A stretch of DNA of 37,576 bases, taken from assembly GCA_013297825.1 (NCBI GenBank), contig JAAFIN010000015.1:1-37576 (forward strand), written 5' to 3'. Origin of the DNA: Cytophagales bacterium (GTDB lineage Bacteria; Bacteroidota; Bacteroidia; Cytophagales; Microscillaceae). Below are positions 8,719-16,954 of this stretch, one piece after another. The notes under the pieces are model-generated. The model was not told where the DNA came from. It saw only the letters and a list, made by a program, of their open reading frames with translations, and did not search any database. Each line of letters begins with the position of its first letter. Positions within the stretch are counted from its first letter, which is position 1. A program made the position numbers and the translations under genes.

Positions 8719-8752
8719 GGGAAAAAGTCTTTTTTTTAGATTTTTTTCCTGT
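8719..8752 (+). terminator. Imperfect terminator-like hairpin after GH31
   Basis: GGAAAAAGTCT (8720-8730) pairs imperfectly with AGATTTTTTTCC (8738-8749), with T-rich sequence around it. It lies 23 bp after the GH31 stop and before the restriction-like operon. Confidence 0.35.
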
Positions 8753-8790
8753 ATTTTTTATGCTAAATTTAAAACAATTAAATAAAAAAT

Positions 8791-9480
8791 ATGTACAACG
8801 AAAAAAAATTTCTAAAATCCTTATCACAATCTTTCGAAAATTATTTGGAATATGGAGCAAGAAGCACAGAAAAACTAAAACCTATTCATTTATTTTTAGC
8901 AGAAACGTTACAAAGTATTTTTGGGAAAAATTATGAAACACATTATTTAGGCGAAAATTCAAAAGAATTAACAGTGGAAGGAAAATATTATCCCAAAGAT
9001 ATTGACATAACTGTTACACACAACGAAAAACCTATTTTTTGTTTGGGTTTAAAATTTGTTACCTCCAATTATAAACAAAATGCTAACAATTATTTTGAGG
9101 GTATGATGGGCGAAACCGCTAACATTCAACGCAATAATATTCCTTATGCACAAGTGATTGTTTTAAGACACGAAACACCTTACTACAAAAAAGGTTTAGA
9201 CGACCAAAAAGACAAAACTCCTGCAAAAATTGAAGTAATTAACCAAAAAGACCTAAGCAAATATGTAAACTTAATTTTTGATACACAACAAGCTCATAGA
9301 CCTTTTGCGATTGGTATTTTGTTGGTTGGAATTGATGAAACTACTTGTAAAGTGGATAAAATTTTGCCAAATACAGTTTTAGAGGCTAACTTTGCGGAAG
9401 TATTGGAAACAAAAGTTTCTGTTGTTAATTTATTCAAAGAAGTAGAAATATTTGCTAAATTTTATCAAATTCAAAAATGA
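8791..9480 (+). CDS. Putative PD-(D/E)XK type II restriction endonuclease
   Basis: A 229-residue protein, first gene of a three-gene overlapping unit that ends in a DNA methyltransferase. The region PKDIDITV (68-75), then CLGLKF (84-89), then TSNYKQNANNYFEGMMGETANI (from 91), has the layout of a restriction-endonuclease core: Asp (D70/D72), then a strand with Lys (K88), then an Asn/Glu-rich helix. The usual Glu two residues before the Lys is Gly (G86). E103, 15 residues after K88, could replace it, as in enzymes of the Cfr10I/NgoMIV type. I recognise the fold pattern and context, not a named enzyme; the recognition site is unknown. The stop overlaps the next start (ATGA). Confidence 0.7.
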   Translation: MYNEKKFLKSLSQSFENYLEYGARSTEKLKPIHLFLAETLQSIFGKNYETHYLGENSKELTVEGKYYPKDIDITVTHNEKPIFCLGLKFVTSNYKQNANNYFEGMMGETANIQRNNIPYAQVIVLRHETPYYKKGLDDQKDKTPAKIEVINQKDLSKYVNLIFDTQQAHRPFAIGILLVGIDETTCKVDKILPNTVLEANFAEVLETKVSVVNLFKEVEIFAKFYQIQK

Positions 9481-9956
9481 AAATACATAGTGCTGTAAAA
9501 AAAGTAGTTGCACAATTTGGATTAAAAGTTATAAAAAAACTTGGTTCAGGTGCAGCAGGGCAGGCTTTTCTATTAGATAATGGAAAAGTTGCAAAATTTA
9601 CAGTTGATAAATCAGAGGCATATAATTGTACAAAAGTTATGCTCAAAAAAACTAAATATTTAGCCAATATTTATTCAGTTTTTGAAATAGTAGCAAAGGA
9701 ATTTATAGAAAATGAAAATAATAGTGGCGAATATTGGTTGGTACTTTTAGAATATCTACAAACCAAAAGAATTACCAAAAAAATCTATGCAACTATTCCA
9801 CTTACAGAAATAGCGAAAGAATTAGAATCATTTGATATTCAAGAAACAGATTTTAATACTACGAATTTTGGGTATAGAAATGATAAAATTATTCATTTTG
9901 ATTTTGGAAAATGTGAATATCCTGAAAATGTATCTTTCAAAATAATACACATATAA
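9477..9956 (+). CDS. Miniature protein-kinase-like protein inside the R-M unit
   Basis: A 159-residue protein with an apparent eukaryotic-like kinase core but no room for a full C-lobe. Visible elements in order: glycine loop KLGSGAAGQAFLL (G23, G25, G28); a VAK lysine (K40); a possible helix-C acid (E47); a hinge-like strand YWLVLLEYL (87-94); D125-x4-N130 (DFNTTN), which matches the D-x4-N spacing of the catalytic loop but lacks the preceding His; and D142-F-G144, 17 residues later. Only 15 residues follow, so the activation segment and substrate lobe are missing. ATP binding or small-substrate phosphorylation is plausible. It overlaps the upstream gene by 4 bp (ATGA) and the downstream gene by 1 bp (TAATG), so translation is probably coupled. 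The role is inferred to be regulatory or defensive. Confidence 0.75.
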   Translation: MKIHSAVKKVVAQFGLKVIKKLGSGAAGQAFLLDNGKVAKFTVDKSEAYNCTKVMLKKTKYLANIYSVFEIVAKEFIENENNSGEYWLVLLEYLQTKRITKKIYATIPLTEIAKELESFDIQETDFNTTNFGYRNDKIIHFDFGKCEYPENVSFKIIHI

Positions 9957-11530
9957 TGGCTTCATTAACAAAAGATTACGACAACCAAAAACTTTTAGGA
10001 CAAGTTTATACGCCTCGTTTTGTGGTGGAAAAAATATTATCTGATATTGGTTTTGATAATCCAAATATTTTAGGAAAAACAATTTTAGACCCTTCTTGTG
10101 GAGATGGTCGTTTTTTGGTGGTAATAGCTGAAAAAATTATTGAATTTTCACAAAAAGAAAATTTACAAGAAAATTTAGAAAAAATTTATGGTTGGGATAT
10201 TGATAATCAAGCAGTTGAATATTGCATTGAAAATCTCAATGAACTTATTAAACCTTTTGATATTAAAATAAATTGGAATATTAAGGTTTGTAATTCATTG
10301 AAAAAAATAAATGAATTTGATAATGTTGATACCCAAAAATTTGATTTTATTGTAGGTAATCCGCCTTACATACGCATACAACATTTAGCGAAAACTGAAA
10401 GATTATTTATTCAAAGTTTTTATAAATTTTGTAAAAGTGGCTCAACAGATACTTATATTGCGTTTTATGAACTTTGTAATTTTTTATTAGCAAAAAATGG
10501 TATTTGTGCTTTGATAACACCAAATACATTTTTTTATAGCGAAACCGCCAAAATTATGCGTGCTTATTTTGCACACAAACAAAGTATTATCAAAATTACG
10601 AATTATGGAGATATTCAACTTTTTGAAAATGCAACTACTTATAGTGCAATTACAATTTTTGGAAAAGAATTAAAAAATGAATTTATTTTTGAACAAGCAA
10701 CCACACAAACAACTTTTGAAAATAGAACAATAGATTTTTCTGAAATTCAAAACCAAAAAATGTGGCAATTGTCATTAGAAAATACCATTAACAGAGCAGG
10801 TACAAAACTAAAAGATATTTGTAATATTCACGTTGGTATCACAACATTATGCGACAAAGGTTACATTTTTAAGGCAAAAGAAATAGCAAATGAACCTGAT
10901 TTTATGTTAGCAGACACAAGACTAAAAGGCTTAGTAAAATTAGAAAAAGCAATTTTAAAACCTATTGTAAAAGCCTCAAAACTTAAAAATAGTACAGATA
11001 AAATAACCGAATATGTTTTATTTCCATACGAAAAAAAGAATGAAAAACACAAAATTATCACAGAAGAAAAACTAAAAAATGATTTTCCACTTGCTTACGA
11101 TTATTTACTTTCTATCAAAGACGAATTAGACAAAAGAGATAATGGAAAACCTAATACAGTTGCGTGGTATGCTTTTGGAAGAAGTCAAGGTTTGGATACG
11201 AGTTTTGGTAAAAAAATTTTATTTTCTCCAATGAATAACAAGCCTAATTTTGTATTATTTGAAAACAAAGAATGTACTTTTTATTCAGGTTATTGTATCA
11301 AATATAAGGGAGATTTTGAATTTCTTTTGTCAGAACTTAATTCTCAAAGAATGGCTGATTATATGCAAGTTTCAAGTCGTGATTTTCGTGGTGGTTGGAA
11401 AGCCTACAATAAGCAAGCCTTAGAAGAATTTACAATTACAAAACAACAATCTAACGAACAAATAATGAATAAAAAAATACTTTTACCAAATATTATTTTG
11501 GAAAAAGCAGAGCAAAAATGTTTGTTTTGA
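9956..11530 (+). CDS. N6-adenine DNA methyltransferase (Eco57I/TaqI-like)
   Basis: A 524-residue class I SAM-dependent methylase of the gamma type. Motif X (GQVYTP, 15-20) is followed by SAM-binding motif I (DPSCGDGRFL, 45-54), a motif-II-like YGWDID (78-83), and the catalytic motif IV NPPYIR (135-140), which marks N6-adenine methylation. A TaqI-like C-terminal target-recognition region starts near residue 280 (LKDICNIHVGITTLCDKGYIF). Length and domain order fit the Eco57I/TaqI_C families. It should protect host DNA from the nuclease encoded two genes upstream. Its start overlaps the stop of the kinase-like gene by one base. Confidence 0.92.
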   Translation: MASLTKDYDNQKLLGQVYTPRFVVEKILSDIGFDNPNILGKTILDPSCGDGRFLVVIAEKIIEFSQKENLQENLEKIYGWDIDNQAVEYCIENLNELIKPFDIKINWNIKVCNSLKKINEFDNVDTQKFDFIVGNPPYIRIQHLAKTERLFIQSFYKFCKSGSTDTYIAFYELCNFLLAKNGICALITPNTFFYSETAKIMRAYFAHKQSIIKITNYGDIQLFENATTYSAITIFGKELKNEFIFEQATTQTTFENRTIDFSEIQNQKMWQLSLENTINRAGTKLKDICNIHVGITTLCDKGYIFKAKEIANEPDFMLADTRLKGLVKLEKAILKPIVKASKLKNSTDKITEYVLFPYEKKNEKHKIITEEKLKNDFPLAYDYLLSIKDELDKRDNGKPNTVAWYAFGRSQGLDTSFGKKILFSPMNNKPNFVLFENKECTFYSGYCIKYKGDFEFLLSELNSQRMADYMQVSSRDFRGGWKAYNKQALEEFTITKQQSNEQIMNKKILLPNIILEKAEQKCLF

Positions 11531-11605
11531 ATTTTTGGTTATTTATATTTGGAAAGCATATATAAAATATTTGTAGCAGGTTTTTATTTAAAATAAAATT
11601 TCATC

Positions 11606-11656
11606 TATTTTTGTGTAAAAAAAATTGAACCTTAAACTTTAAACCTTAAACGTAAT
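11606..11656 (+). promoter_or_regulatory. TAnnTTTG box and heptad leader before kbl
   Basis: TATTTTTG at 11606-11613 fits the Bacteroidota -7 box. It is followed by TTGAACCTTAAACTTTAAAC (from 11625), a CTTAAAC-type heptad tract ending just before the ATG at 11657. No TTTG lies at the -33 position. Confidence 0.45.
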
Positions 11657-12841
11657 ATGTACCAAACCCTCCAACCTGTATTAGAGGCTGAATTAGCCAA
11701 AATCAAAGAAAACGGTCTTTATAAAAATGAAAGAATCATCACAACGCCCCAACGTGCAGACATTCGCACTGACAAAGCTGGTGATGTGATAAATTTTTGT
11801 GCTAATAATTATCTTGGGCTTGCTGACCACCCAAGAGTCATTCAAAGTGCCAAAGATGCTTTGGATAAATATGGTTTTGGGCTTGCTTCGGTGCGTTTTA
11901 TTTGTGGCACGCAAGACATTCACAAAACATTAGAACAAAAAATTTCTGAGTTTTTGGGAACAGAGGACACAATCCTGTATGCTGCAGCGTTTGATGCGAA
12001 TGGTGGTGTGTTTGAACCACTTTTCAATGAACAAGATGCGATTATTTCTGATGAATTAAACCACGCTTCTATCATTGATGGGGTTCGTCTTTGCAAAGCA
12101 CAACGTTATCGTTATTTGCATAATAATATGGAAGATTTGGAGGCGAAACTCAAAGAAACCCAACATCTTCGCCATAGAATTATTGTAACTGATGGGGTTT
12201 TTTCAATGGACGGAACAATCGCACAACTTGACAAAATCCACACTTTGGCAGAACAATACAAAGCAGTTATTATGGTTGATGAGTGCCACGCATCTGGTTT
12301 TATAGGCAAAACAGGCAGAGGAACGCCTGAACATAGAGGCGTGCATGGCAAAATTGACATTATTACAGGGACATTAGGCAAGGCATTGGGCGGTGCTTCG
12401 GGAGGTTTTACTTCGGGCAAAAAAGAAATCATTGATTTGTTACGCCAACGTTCTCGTCCTTATTTGTTTTCTAATACACTTGCTCCTGCGATTGTGGGTG
12501 CGAGCATTGAAGTATTAAATATGCTTTCTGAAACAACATTTTTGCGTGATAAATTGGCAGAAAATACCGCTTATTTTCGCAAAAAAATGACTGAAAACGG
12601 TTTTGATATTAAAGAAGGCGAACATCCTATTGTGCCAATTATGTTGTATGATGCGGTTTTAGCTCAAAATTTTGCAGAAAAATTATTACAAAAAGGAATT
12701 TATGTGGTAGGTTTTTATTATCCTGTCGTTGCACAAGGCAAAGCTCGCATCAGGGTACAAATTTCTGCAAATCACGAAACAGAACATTTGGATAAAGCTA
12801 TAAAAGCATTTTTGGAAGTAAAACAAGAATTGGGAATATAG
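11657..12841 (+). CDS. kbl: Glycine C-acetyltransferase (2-amino-3-ketobutyrate CoA ligase)
   Basis: A 394-residue PLP enzyme of the alpha-oxoamine synthase family. It converts 2-amino-3-ketobutyrate and CoA to glycine and acetyl-CoA, the second step of threonine breakdown, in the cytoplasm. The N-terminus ([20 protein letters not shown]) and [13 protein letters not shown] are typical of Kbl. H136 in [16 protein letters not shown] (208-215) and the PLP lysine K242 in [10 protein letters not shown] are present. Length matches E. coli Kbl. Threonine dehydrogenase (tdh) is not adjacent. A second member of the same enzyme family, BioF-like, is at 24419-25732. Confidence 0.95.
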   Translation: MYQTLQPVLEAELAKIKENGLYKNERIITTPQRADIRTDKAGDVINFCANNYLGLADHPRVIQSAKDALDKYGFGLASVRFICGTQDIHKTLEQKISEFLGTEDTILYAAAFDANGGVFEPLFNEQDAIISDELNHASIIDGVRLCKAQRYRYLHNNMEDLEAKLKETQHLRHRIIVTDGVFSMDGTIAQLDKIHTLAEQYKAVIMVDECHASGFIGKTGRGTPEHRGVHGKIDIITGTLGKALGGASGGFTSGKKEIIDLLRQRSRPYLFSNTLAPAIVGASIEVLNMLSETTFLRDKLAENTAYFRKKMTENGFDIKEGEHPIVPIMLYDAVLAQNFAEKLLQKGIYVVGFYYPVVAQGKARIRVQISANHETEHLDKAIKAFLEVKQELGI

Positions 12842-12889
12842 ATAATGATGAATATTAAATGATAAATGATGAATGAAATAGCCAATTAA

Positions 12890-13215
12890 AATGTTTATTT
12901 AGTAAATTAAATCACTTTAATATAAAATATTAATATCTATTTAGTAAATTAAATAGTATTAATATTAAATTAAAGTGATTGTTTATTAAATTCAATCAAT
13001 TATTTATTAAATTAAATGCTTTAAATATAAAATTCAATCAATTATTTATTAAATTAAATACTTTAAATATAAAAATTAGTCAATTATTTAGTAAATTAAT
13101 ACTTTAAATATAAAAATTATTAAATTATTTATTAAATTAAATGCTTTAAATATAAGAATTAATCAACTATTTAGTAAATTAAATGCTTTAAATATAAAAA
13201 TTATTTAAAAATTAC
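12890..13215. repeat. 42-bp AT-rich tandem array, inverted relative to 79-415
   Basis: The core TTTAGTAAA/TTTATTAAA recurs at 12898, 12940, 12982, 13003, 13045, 13087, 13128 and 13170. The spacing is 42 bp except for one 21-bp half unit and one 41-bp unit. Its reverse complement aligns without gaps over 27 bp to the unit at 79-415. It fills the gap between kbl and feoA and ends about 15 bp before the feoA ATG. No gene is visible in it. Confidence 0.9.
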
Positions 13216-13227
13216 TTAATTAAAATT

Positions 13228-13464
13228 ATGCAAAAAATAAAACTTAGCCAATTAAAACAAGGACAAAGTGCCATAATACATAGTTTTGTAGAAGAAAATT
13301 CAGAAATTAGTATAAAATTTATGGAAATGGGTTTTTTAATAGAAACACCTATCCAAATTACACATATTGCACCATTTGGCGACCCTATTGCTGTCCAAGT
13401 TTTGGACTATTCACTTGCTATTCGCAAGGAAGAAGCGGAAAAAATATGGGTAAAAGCCCCCTAA
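13228..13464 (+). CDS. feoA: Ferrous iron transport protein A
   Basis: A 78-residue SH3-like cytosolic protein that assists FeoB in Fe(II) uptake. It shows the family pattern LSQLKQGQSAII...FMEMGFLIETPIQITH...AVQVLDYSLAIRKEEAEKI. Its last codons and the stop TAA lie inside the left terminal repeat of the element at 13456-13562, so the original C-terminus may have been altered slightly. feoB follows 105 bp downstream. Confidence 0.93.
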   Translation: MQKIKLSQLKQGQSAIIHSFVEENSEISIKFMEMGFLIETPIQITHIAPFGDPIAVQVLDYSLAIRKEEAEKIWVKAP

Positions 13465-13562
13465 CCCCCGAAGGGGGAACAAATCCAAAAATCATATTGC
13501 TTTATTTTTTAAAACTACATCATTTTTTTTCTATTAAATTCCCCCTTCGGGGGTTAGGGGGC
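13456..13562. mobile_element. 107-bp MITE-like element with 24-bp perfect inverted ends
   Basis: The left end (13456-13479, beginning GCCCCCTAACCCCCGAAGGG) and the right end (13539-13562) are exact inverted copies around a 59-bp AT-rich spacer. Each end also contains the smaller palindrome CCCCCGAAGGGGG. It is strikingly GC-rich against the background. The left end supplies the feoA stop codon and the right end lies 7 bp before the feoB ATG. No clear target duplication is seen. Single related ends occur at 33520-33542 and, doubled, at 25666-25720. Confidence 0.85.
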
Positions 13563-13569
13563 TTATTTT

Positions 13570-15738
13570 ATGAACAATATCGCACTTGTAGGCAATCCAA
13601 ATGCAGGAAAATCTACAATATTCAACCAACTTACAGGACTTAATCAAAAAGTAGGCAATTTTCATGGCGTTACCATAGACAAACATTCAGGTATTTGTCA
13701 TATTTCAAAGGATATTCAGGTGGAAATCGTGGATTTGCCAGGTGCTTATAGCATTTATCCCAAATCCCCAGAGGAAAAAATAGTACGTGATACCCTTTTG
13801 AGCCACCAAAAACCCAAAATGGTCGTAATAGTCGTTGATGCGAGCAATTTGAGAAGGCATTTATTGCTTTATACACAGATACACGACTTAGGAATTCCTG
13901 TAATTCTTGCCCTTAATATGATAGATTTGGCAGAAAAACGCCAAATTTTCTTGGACATTCCTGCACTTTCCAAAAATCTTAATGCTAAAATAGTACCTAT
14001 ACAAGCCAAAAAAGGCATTGGTATAAAGGAATTGAAGGAAGCCATTGGCGAAATGCTGATTTCTTTGGAAAATTTAGAAAAAAAAGAAAAACCACAAGAA
14101 AAACCAAAGGAATTAAGCCAAAAACAAGCATTTTTTCCGTATTTGCAAGTGGATTTTTGGGAAAAAGAAGCAATCCAAGAGGTGAAAAATGCCCTAAAAA
14201 TAGAAAATTCATATACAGCGTATCAATATTTGCAACAAGGTAGAGAATTAGATTTTATTTCAAAAGAAAATTCCAAAAAACTTACCCAAATTCAAGAGAA
14301 ATTCCTTACAAATACCCAAAAAACATTAGAAAACCAATCAAAAGAAGTAAATGCTCGCTACGAAATCATAAACGACTTCCTCAAAAATACCCTCAAAAAA
14401 CCTGAAAATCCTTATTCTTCCTATACAAAAGGCTTGGATAAATGGTTTCTGCACGGATTTTTTGGGTATTTTATATTTGTGTTGGTGCTTTTGATGATAT
14501 TTCAGTTCGTTTTTGCGTTGGCAGAGTTTCCTACACAGCTTATAGAAGCACTTTTTGCAGGTTTGCAACAAGGCACAAAGGCGATTTTGCCTGAAGGTGC
14601 ATTTACGGATTTGTTGGTTGATGGTGTTTTGGCAGGTTTGGGCGGTGTTTTGGTGTTTATTCCGCAGATTGCCCTGCTTTTTGGGGCGTTGGCGGTGCTG
14701 GAAGAATCTGGTTATATGGCAAGAATTGTGTTTTTGATGGACAAAATTATGCGAAATTTCGGATTAAATGGGCGAAGTGTTGTGCCTTTGGTGTCAGGCG
14801 TGGGCTGTGCTGTGCCTGCGATTATGGCTACACGCACGATTGACAACTGGAAAGAGCGTATGATAACCATTTTTGTAACACCTTTGATGAGTTGTTCTGC
14901 GAGATTGCCTGTTTATACCATTTTGATAGCCTTAGTTATTCCTGATGTGTGGTTTTTTGGCATATTTCAGGCAAAAGCACTTGTATTATTGGGTTTGTAT
15001 TTTTTGGGAACAATAATGGTGTTGATTTCTGCATTTGTATTGAATTTATTTATCAAAAATACCCAAAAATCATATCTTTTTTTAGAATTACCGCCTTACC
15101 AAATTCCTATTTGGAAGAATATTTTGTATATTATTTGGGAAAAGGTAACAATTTTTGTGTTGGAAACAGGCAAAATTATCCTTGCGATTTCGGTTATTCT
15201 TTGGGTTTTGGCAACTTATGGCGATACAAAAAAAATGGAACAAGCAGAAACGCAACTAAAAGCACAAGCAAAAACCGAGAAATGGACAAAAAAACAGACC
15301 GAAACCGCTATTGCAACCGCAAAACTTGAACATTCTTACGCTGGAATGTTTGGAAAAGTTATAGAACCTGTGATAAAACCGTTAGGATATGATTGGAAAA
15401 TTGGTATTGCGTTGCTTACTTCTTTCGCTGCACGTGAGGTTTTTGTAGGAACGTTGATTGTTATTTATAGCGTGGGAGAAGGCGAGGACAACGAAAAAGA
15501 GGAGATTTTACGGAAAAAATTAAAAGATGAAATAAATCCTGACACCAAAAAACCACGTTATACATTTGCGGTGGGCATTTCTTTGATGGTTTTTTATGCT
15601 TTTGCGATGCAATGTATGAGTACAATGGCGGTGGTGTATAAAGAAACAAAAAGTTATCAATGGACTATTGCACAATTTGTTTATATGACTGCGATTGCGT
15701 ACTTGGGTGCGTGGTTGTCGTTTGTTTTTTTGTCGTAA
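13570..15738 (+). CDS. feoB: Ferrous iron transporter B (GTPase permease)
   Basis: A 722-residue inner-membrane Fe(II) transporter. The N-terminal G domain has G1 (GNPNAGKST, 8-16), G3 (DLPG, 55-58) and G4 (NMID, 116-119). A helical linker region (~165-290) is followed by the membrane domain from about residue 300, which includes two Gate-like halves and the conserved GVGCAVPAIMATRTI, then SCSARLPVY. The central insertion with KKMEQAETQLKAQAKTEKW (~555-585) and the final FAMQCMSTMAVV are typical. The MNNIALVGNP start fits the family exactly. It forms an operon-like pair with feoA, interrupted by a MITE-like insertion whose right end forms the immediate 5' flank. Confidence 0.96.
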   Translation: MNNIALVGNPNAGKSTIFNQLTGLNQKVGNFHGVTIDKHSGICHISKDIQVEIVDLPGAYSIYPKSPEEKIVRDTLLSHQKPKMVVIVVDASNLRRHLLLYTQIHDLGIPVILALNMIDLAEKRQIFLDIPALSKNLNAKIVPIQAKKGIGIKELKEAIGEMLISLENLEKKEKPQEKPKELSQKQAFFPYLQVDFWEKEAIQEVKNALKIENSYTAYQYLQQGRELDFISKENSKKLTQIQEKFLTNTQKTLENQSKEVNARYEIINDFLKNTLKKPENPYSSYTKGLDKWFLHGFFGYFIFVLVLLMIFQFVFALAEFPTQLIEALFAGLQQGTKAILPEGAFTDLLVDGVLAGLGGVLVFIPQIALLFGALAVLEESGYMARIVFLMDKIMRNFGLNGRSVVPLVSGVGCAVPAIMATRTIDNWKERMITIFVTPLMSCSARLPVYTILIALVIPDVWFFGIFQAKALVLLGLYFLGTIMVLISAFVLNLFIKNTQKSYLFLELPPYQIPIWKNILYIIWEKVTIFVLETGKIILAISVILWVLATYGDTKKMEQAETQLKAQAKTEKWTKKQTETAIATAKLEHSYAGMFGKVIEPVIKPLGYDWKIGIALLTSFAAREVFVGTLIVIYSVGEGEDNEKEEILRKKLKDEINPDTKKPRYTFAVGISLMVFYAFAMQCMSTMAVVYKETKSYQWTIAQFVYMTAIAYLGAWLSFVFLS

Positions 15739-15824
15739 GATAAACGCGACATTGTAATTTGCTATGGTTTAACTTTTCAAAATTTGCATATTTTTTTACA
15801 TATTCTTTTTAATTTTTTTTGTAT

Positions 15825-15832
15825 TAAATTTG
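15825..15832 (+). promoter_or_regulatory. TAnnTTTG -7 box for the alpha/beta hydrolase gene
   Basis: TAAATTTG matches the Bacteroidota -7 consensus and lies 33 bp before the ATG at 15866. A longer reading frame would start at TTG 15830, inside this box, so the box argues for the downstream ATG. No clear -33 TTTG. Confidence 0.4.
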
Positions 15833-15865
15833 CATTTTTATTTTAAAAATTTCTTTTCCCTTTTT

Positions 15866-16936
15866 ATGAAAATCAACAAATGGCTCAAATATTTGGGCAT
15901 TTTTTTTCTTATTTTAATTATTATCTATTTTTTAGGCCCCAGACCAACTGCACCTGTTTTTGATGCAACATTGCCAAAAATGGAAAATGATTTGGTAAAA
16001 TTAGATACATTTGTACGCAAAAAAGAGCGTACAATTCCATACTTGCGTTATGACAATCAAGCACGTATTATATTTCGTAATAAATTCAAACCTGAAAAAA
16101 CCAAATATGTGGTGCTTTATTTGCACGGTTTTTCTGCCTCTTACATAGAAGGCTCCCCCATTCACAAAGATATTGCAGGGCGATATGGGGCAAATATTTA
16201 TTTTGGACGATTGGCAGGACACGGTTCTGATGAAGATGAACCTTTCAAAAATCTTACTGCTCAACAGCTTTGGGATTCTGCCAAAGAATCTTACGCCATT
16301 GCACAACAGTTAGGCGATAGTGTTGTGGTAATGGGAAGTTCAACAGGTGCATCTTTGGGGTTAAAATTGGCTACCCAAAATCCTCGTATTTGTGCGGTGG
16401 TGTGTTATGCTCCTTTGGTGGATTTTTATGAGCCTGCTTTGTGGGTATTAGACAAACCTTGGGGCTTTAGAATTGCGTCTATTATTATGGGAGGTAGTTT
16501 TTTTGAAAATAAAAAAGCCTCTGAAATGGCAAAAAAATATTGGACAACACGTTATCATCTCAATGGTGCGATTGCTCTCAAATCACTTGTTGTCAATATG
16601 ATGACTCCAGAAACCTTTGCACAAGTAAAACAACCTGTATTTGTAGGATATTATTATAAATCTGAATCCGAACAAGACAAAATTGCATCTGTGAAAGCCA
16701 CGCAACAAATGGTAAAACAACTTGGAAGCAGAGCCAAAAAAGAAATTGAATATCCTAATGCCAAAAATCACCTAATTGCGTGTGAATATACAAGCTCACA
16801 ATGGCAAGAAGTGAGACAACATACTGCAGATTTTTTGGAAAAATATACAGGAATGAAACGCCCTGAACCGCCAAAAGTTAAAGAAGAAAAAAAGGAAGAA
16901 AAAGGTGAAAAAAAGGAAGAAAAAAAGGTAAATTAA
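15866..16936 (+). CDS. Membrane-anchored alpha/beta hydrolase
   Basis: A 356-residue serine hydrolase from the ATG at 15866 (a TTG at 15830 would add 12 residues but falls in a promoter-like box). An N-terminal membrane anchor (~residues 8-24, YLGIFFLILIIIYFLG) precedes a periplasmic hydrolase domain. The oxyanion-side motif VVLYLHGFSASY, the nucleophile elbow GSSTG with S159, and a likely catalytic His (H302, NAKNHLIACE) are visible. Substrate is unknown; esterase or lipase activity on small esters is the usual role. The C-terminal ~25 residues are Lys/Glu-rich low complexity, as in the HlyD-like protein. The next gene starts 18 bp later, possibly in the same operon. Confidence 0.85.
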   Translation: MKINKWLKYLGIFFLILIIIYFLGPRPTAPVFDATLPKMENDLVKLDTFVRKKERTIPYLRYDNQARIIFRNKFKPEKTKYVVLYLHGFSASYIEGSPIHKDIAGRYGANIYFGRLAGHGSDEDEPFKNLTAQQLWDSAKESYAIAQQLGDSVVVMGSSTGASLGLKLATQNPRICAVVCYAPLVDFYEPALWVLDKPWGFRIASIIMGGSFFENKKASEMAKKYWTTRYHLNGAIALKSLVVNMMTPETFAQVKQPVFVGYYYKSESEQDKIASVKATQQMVKQLGSRAKKEIEYPNAKNHLIACEYTSSQWQEVRQHTADFLEKYTGMKRPEPPKVKEEKKEEKGEKKEEKKVN

Positions 16937-16954
16937 AGGTTTTTAAAAATTATT

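Noticed and set aside
13446-13643. 65-residue plus-strand frame between feoA and feoB
   Set aside because: It is encoded by the GC-rich element and overlaps the feoB start in another frame.
15830-15865. TTG start for the alpha/beta hydrolase
   Set aside because: The TTG is part of a TAAATTTG promoter-like box. The ATG at 15866 gives a normal membrane anchor.
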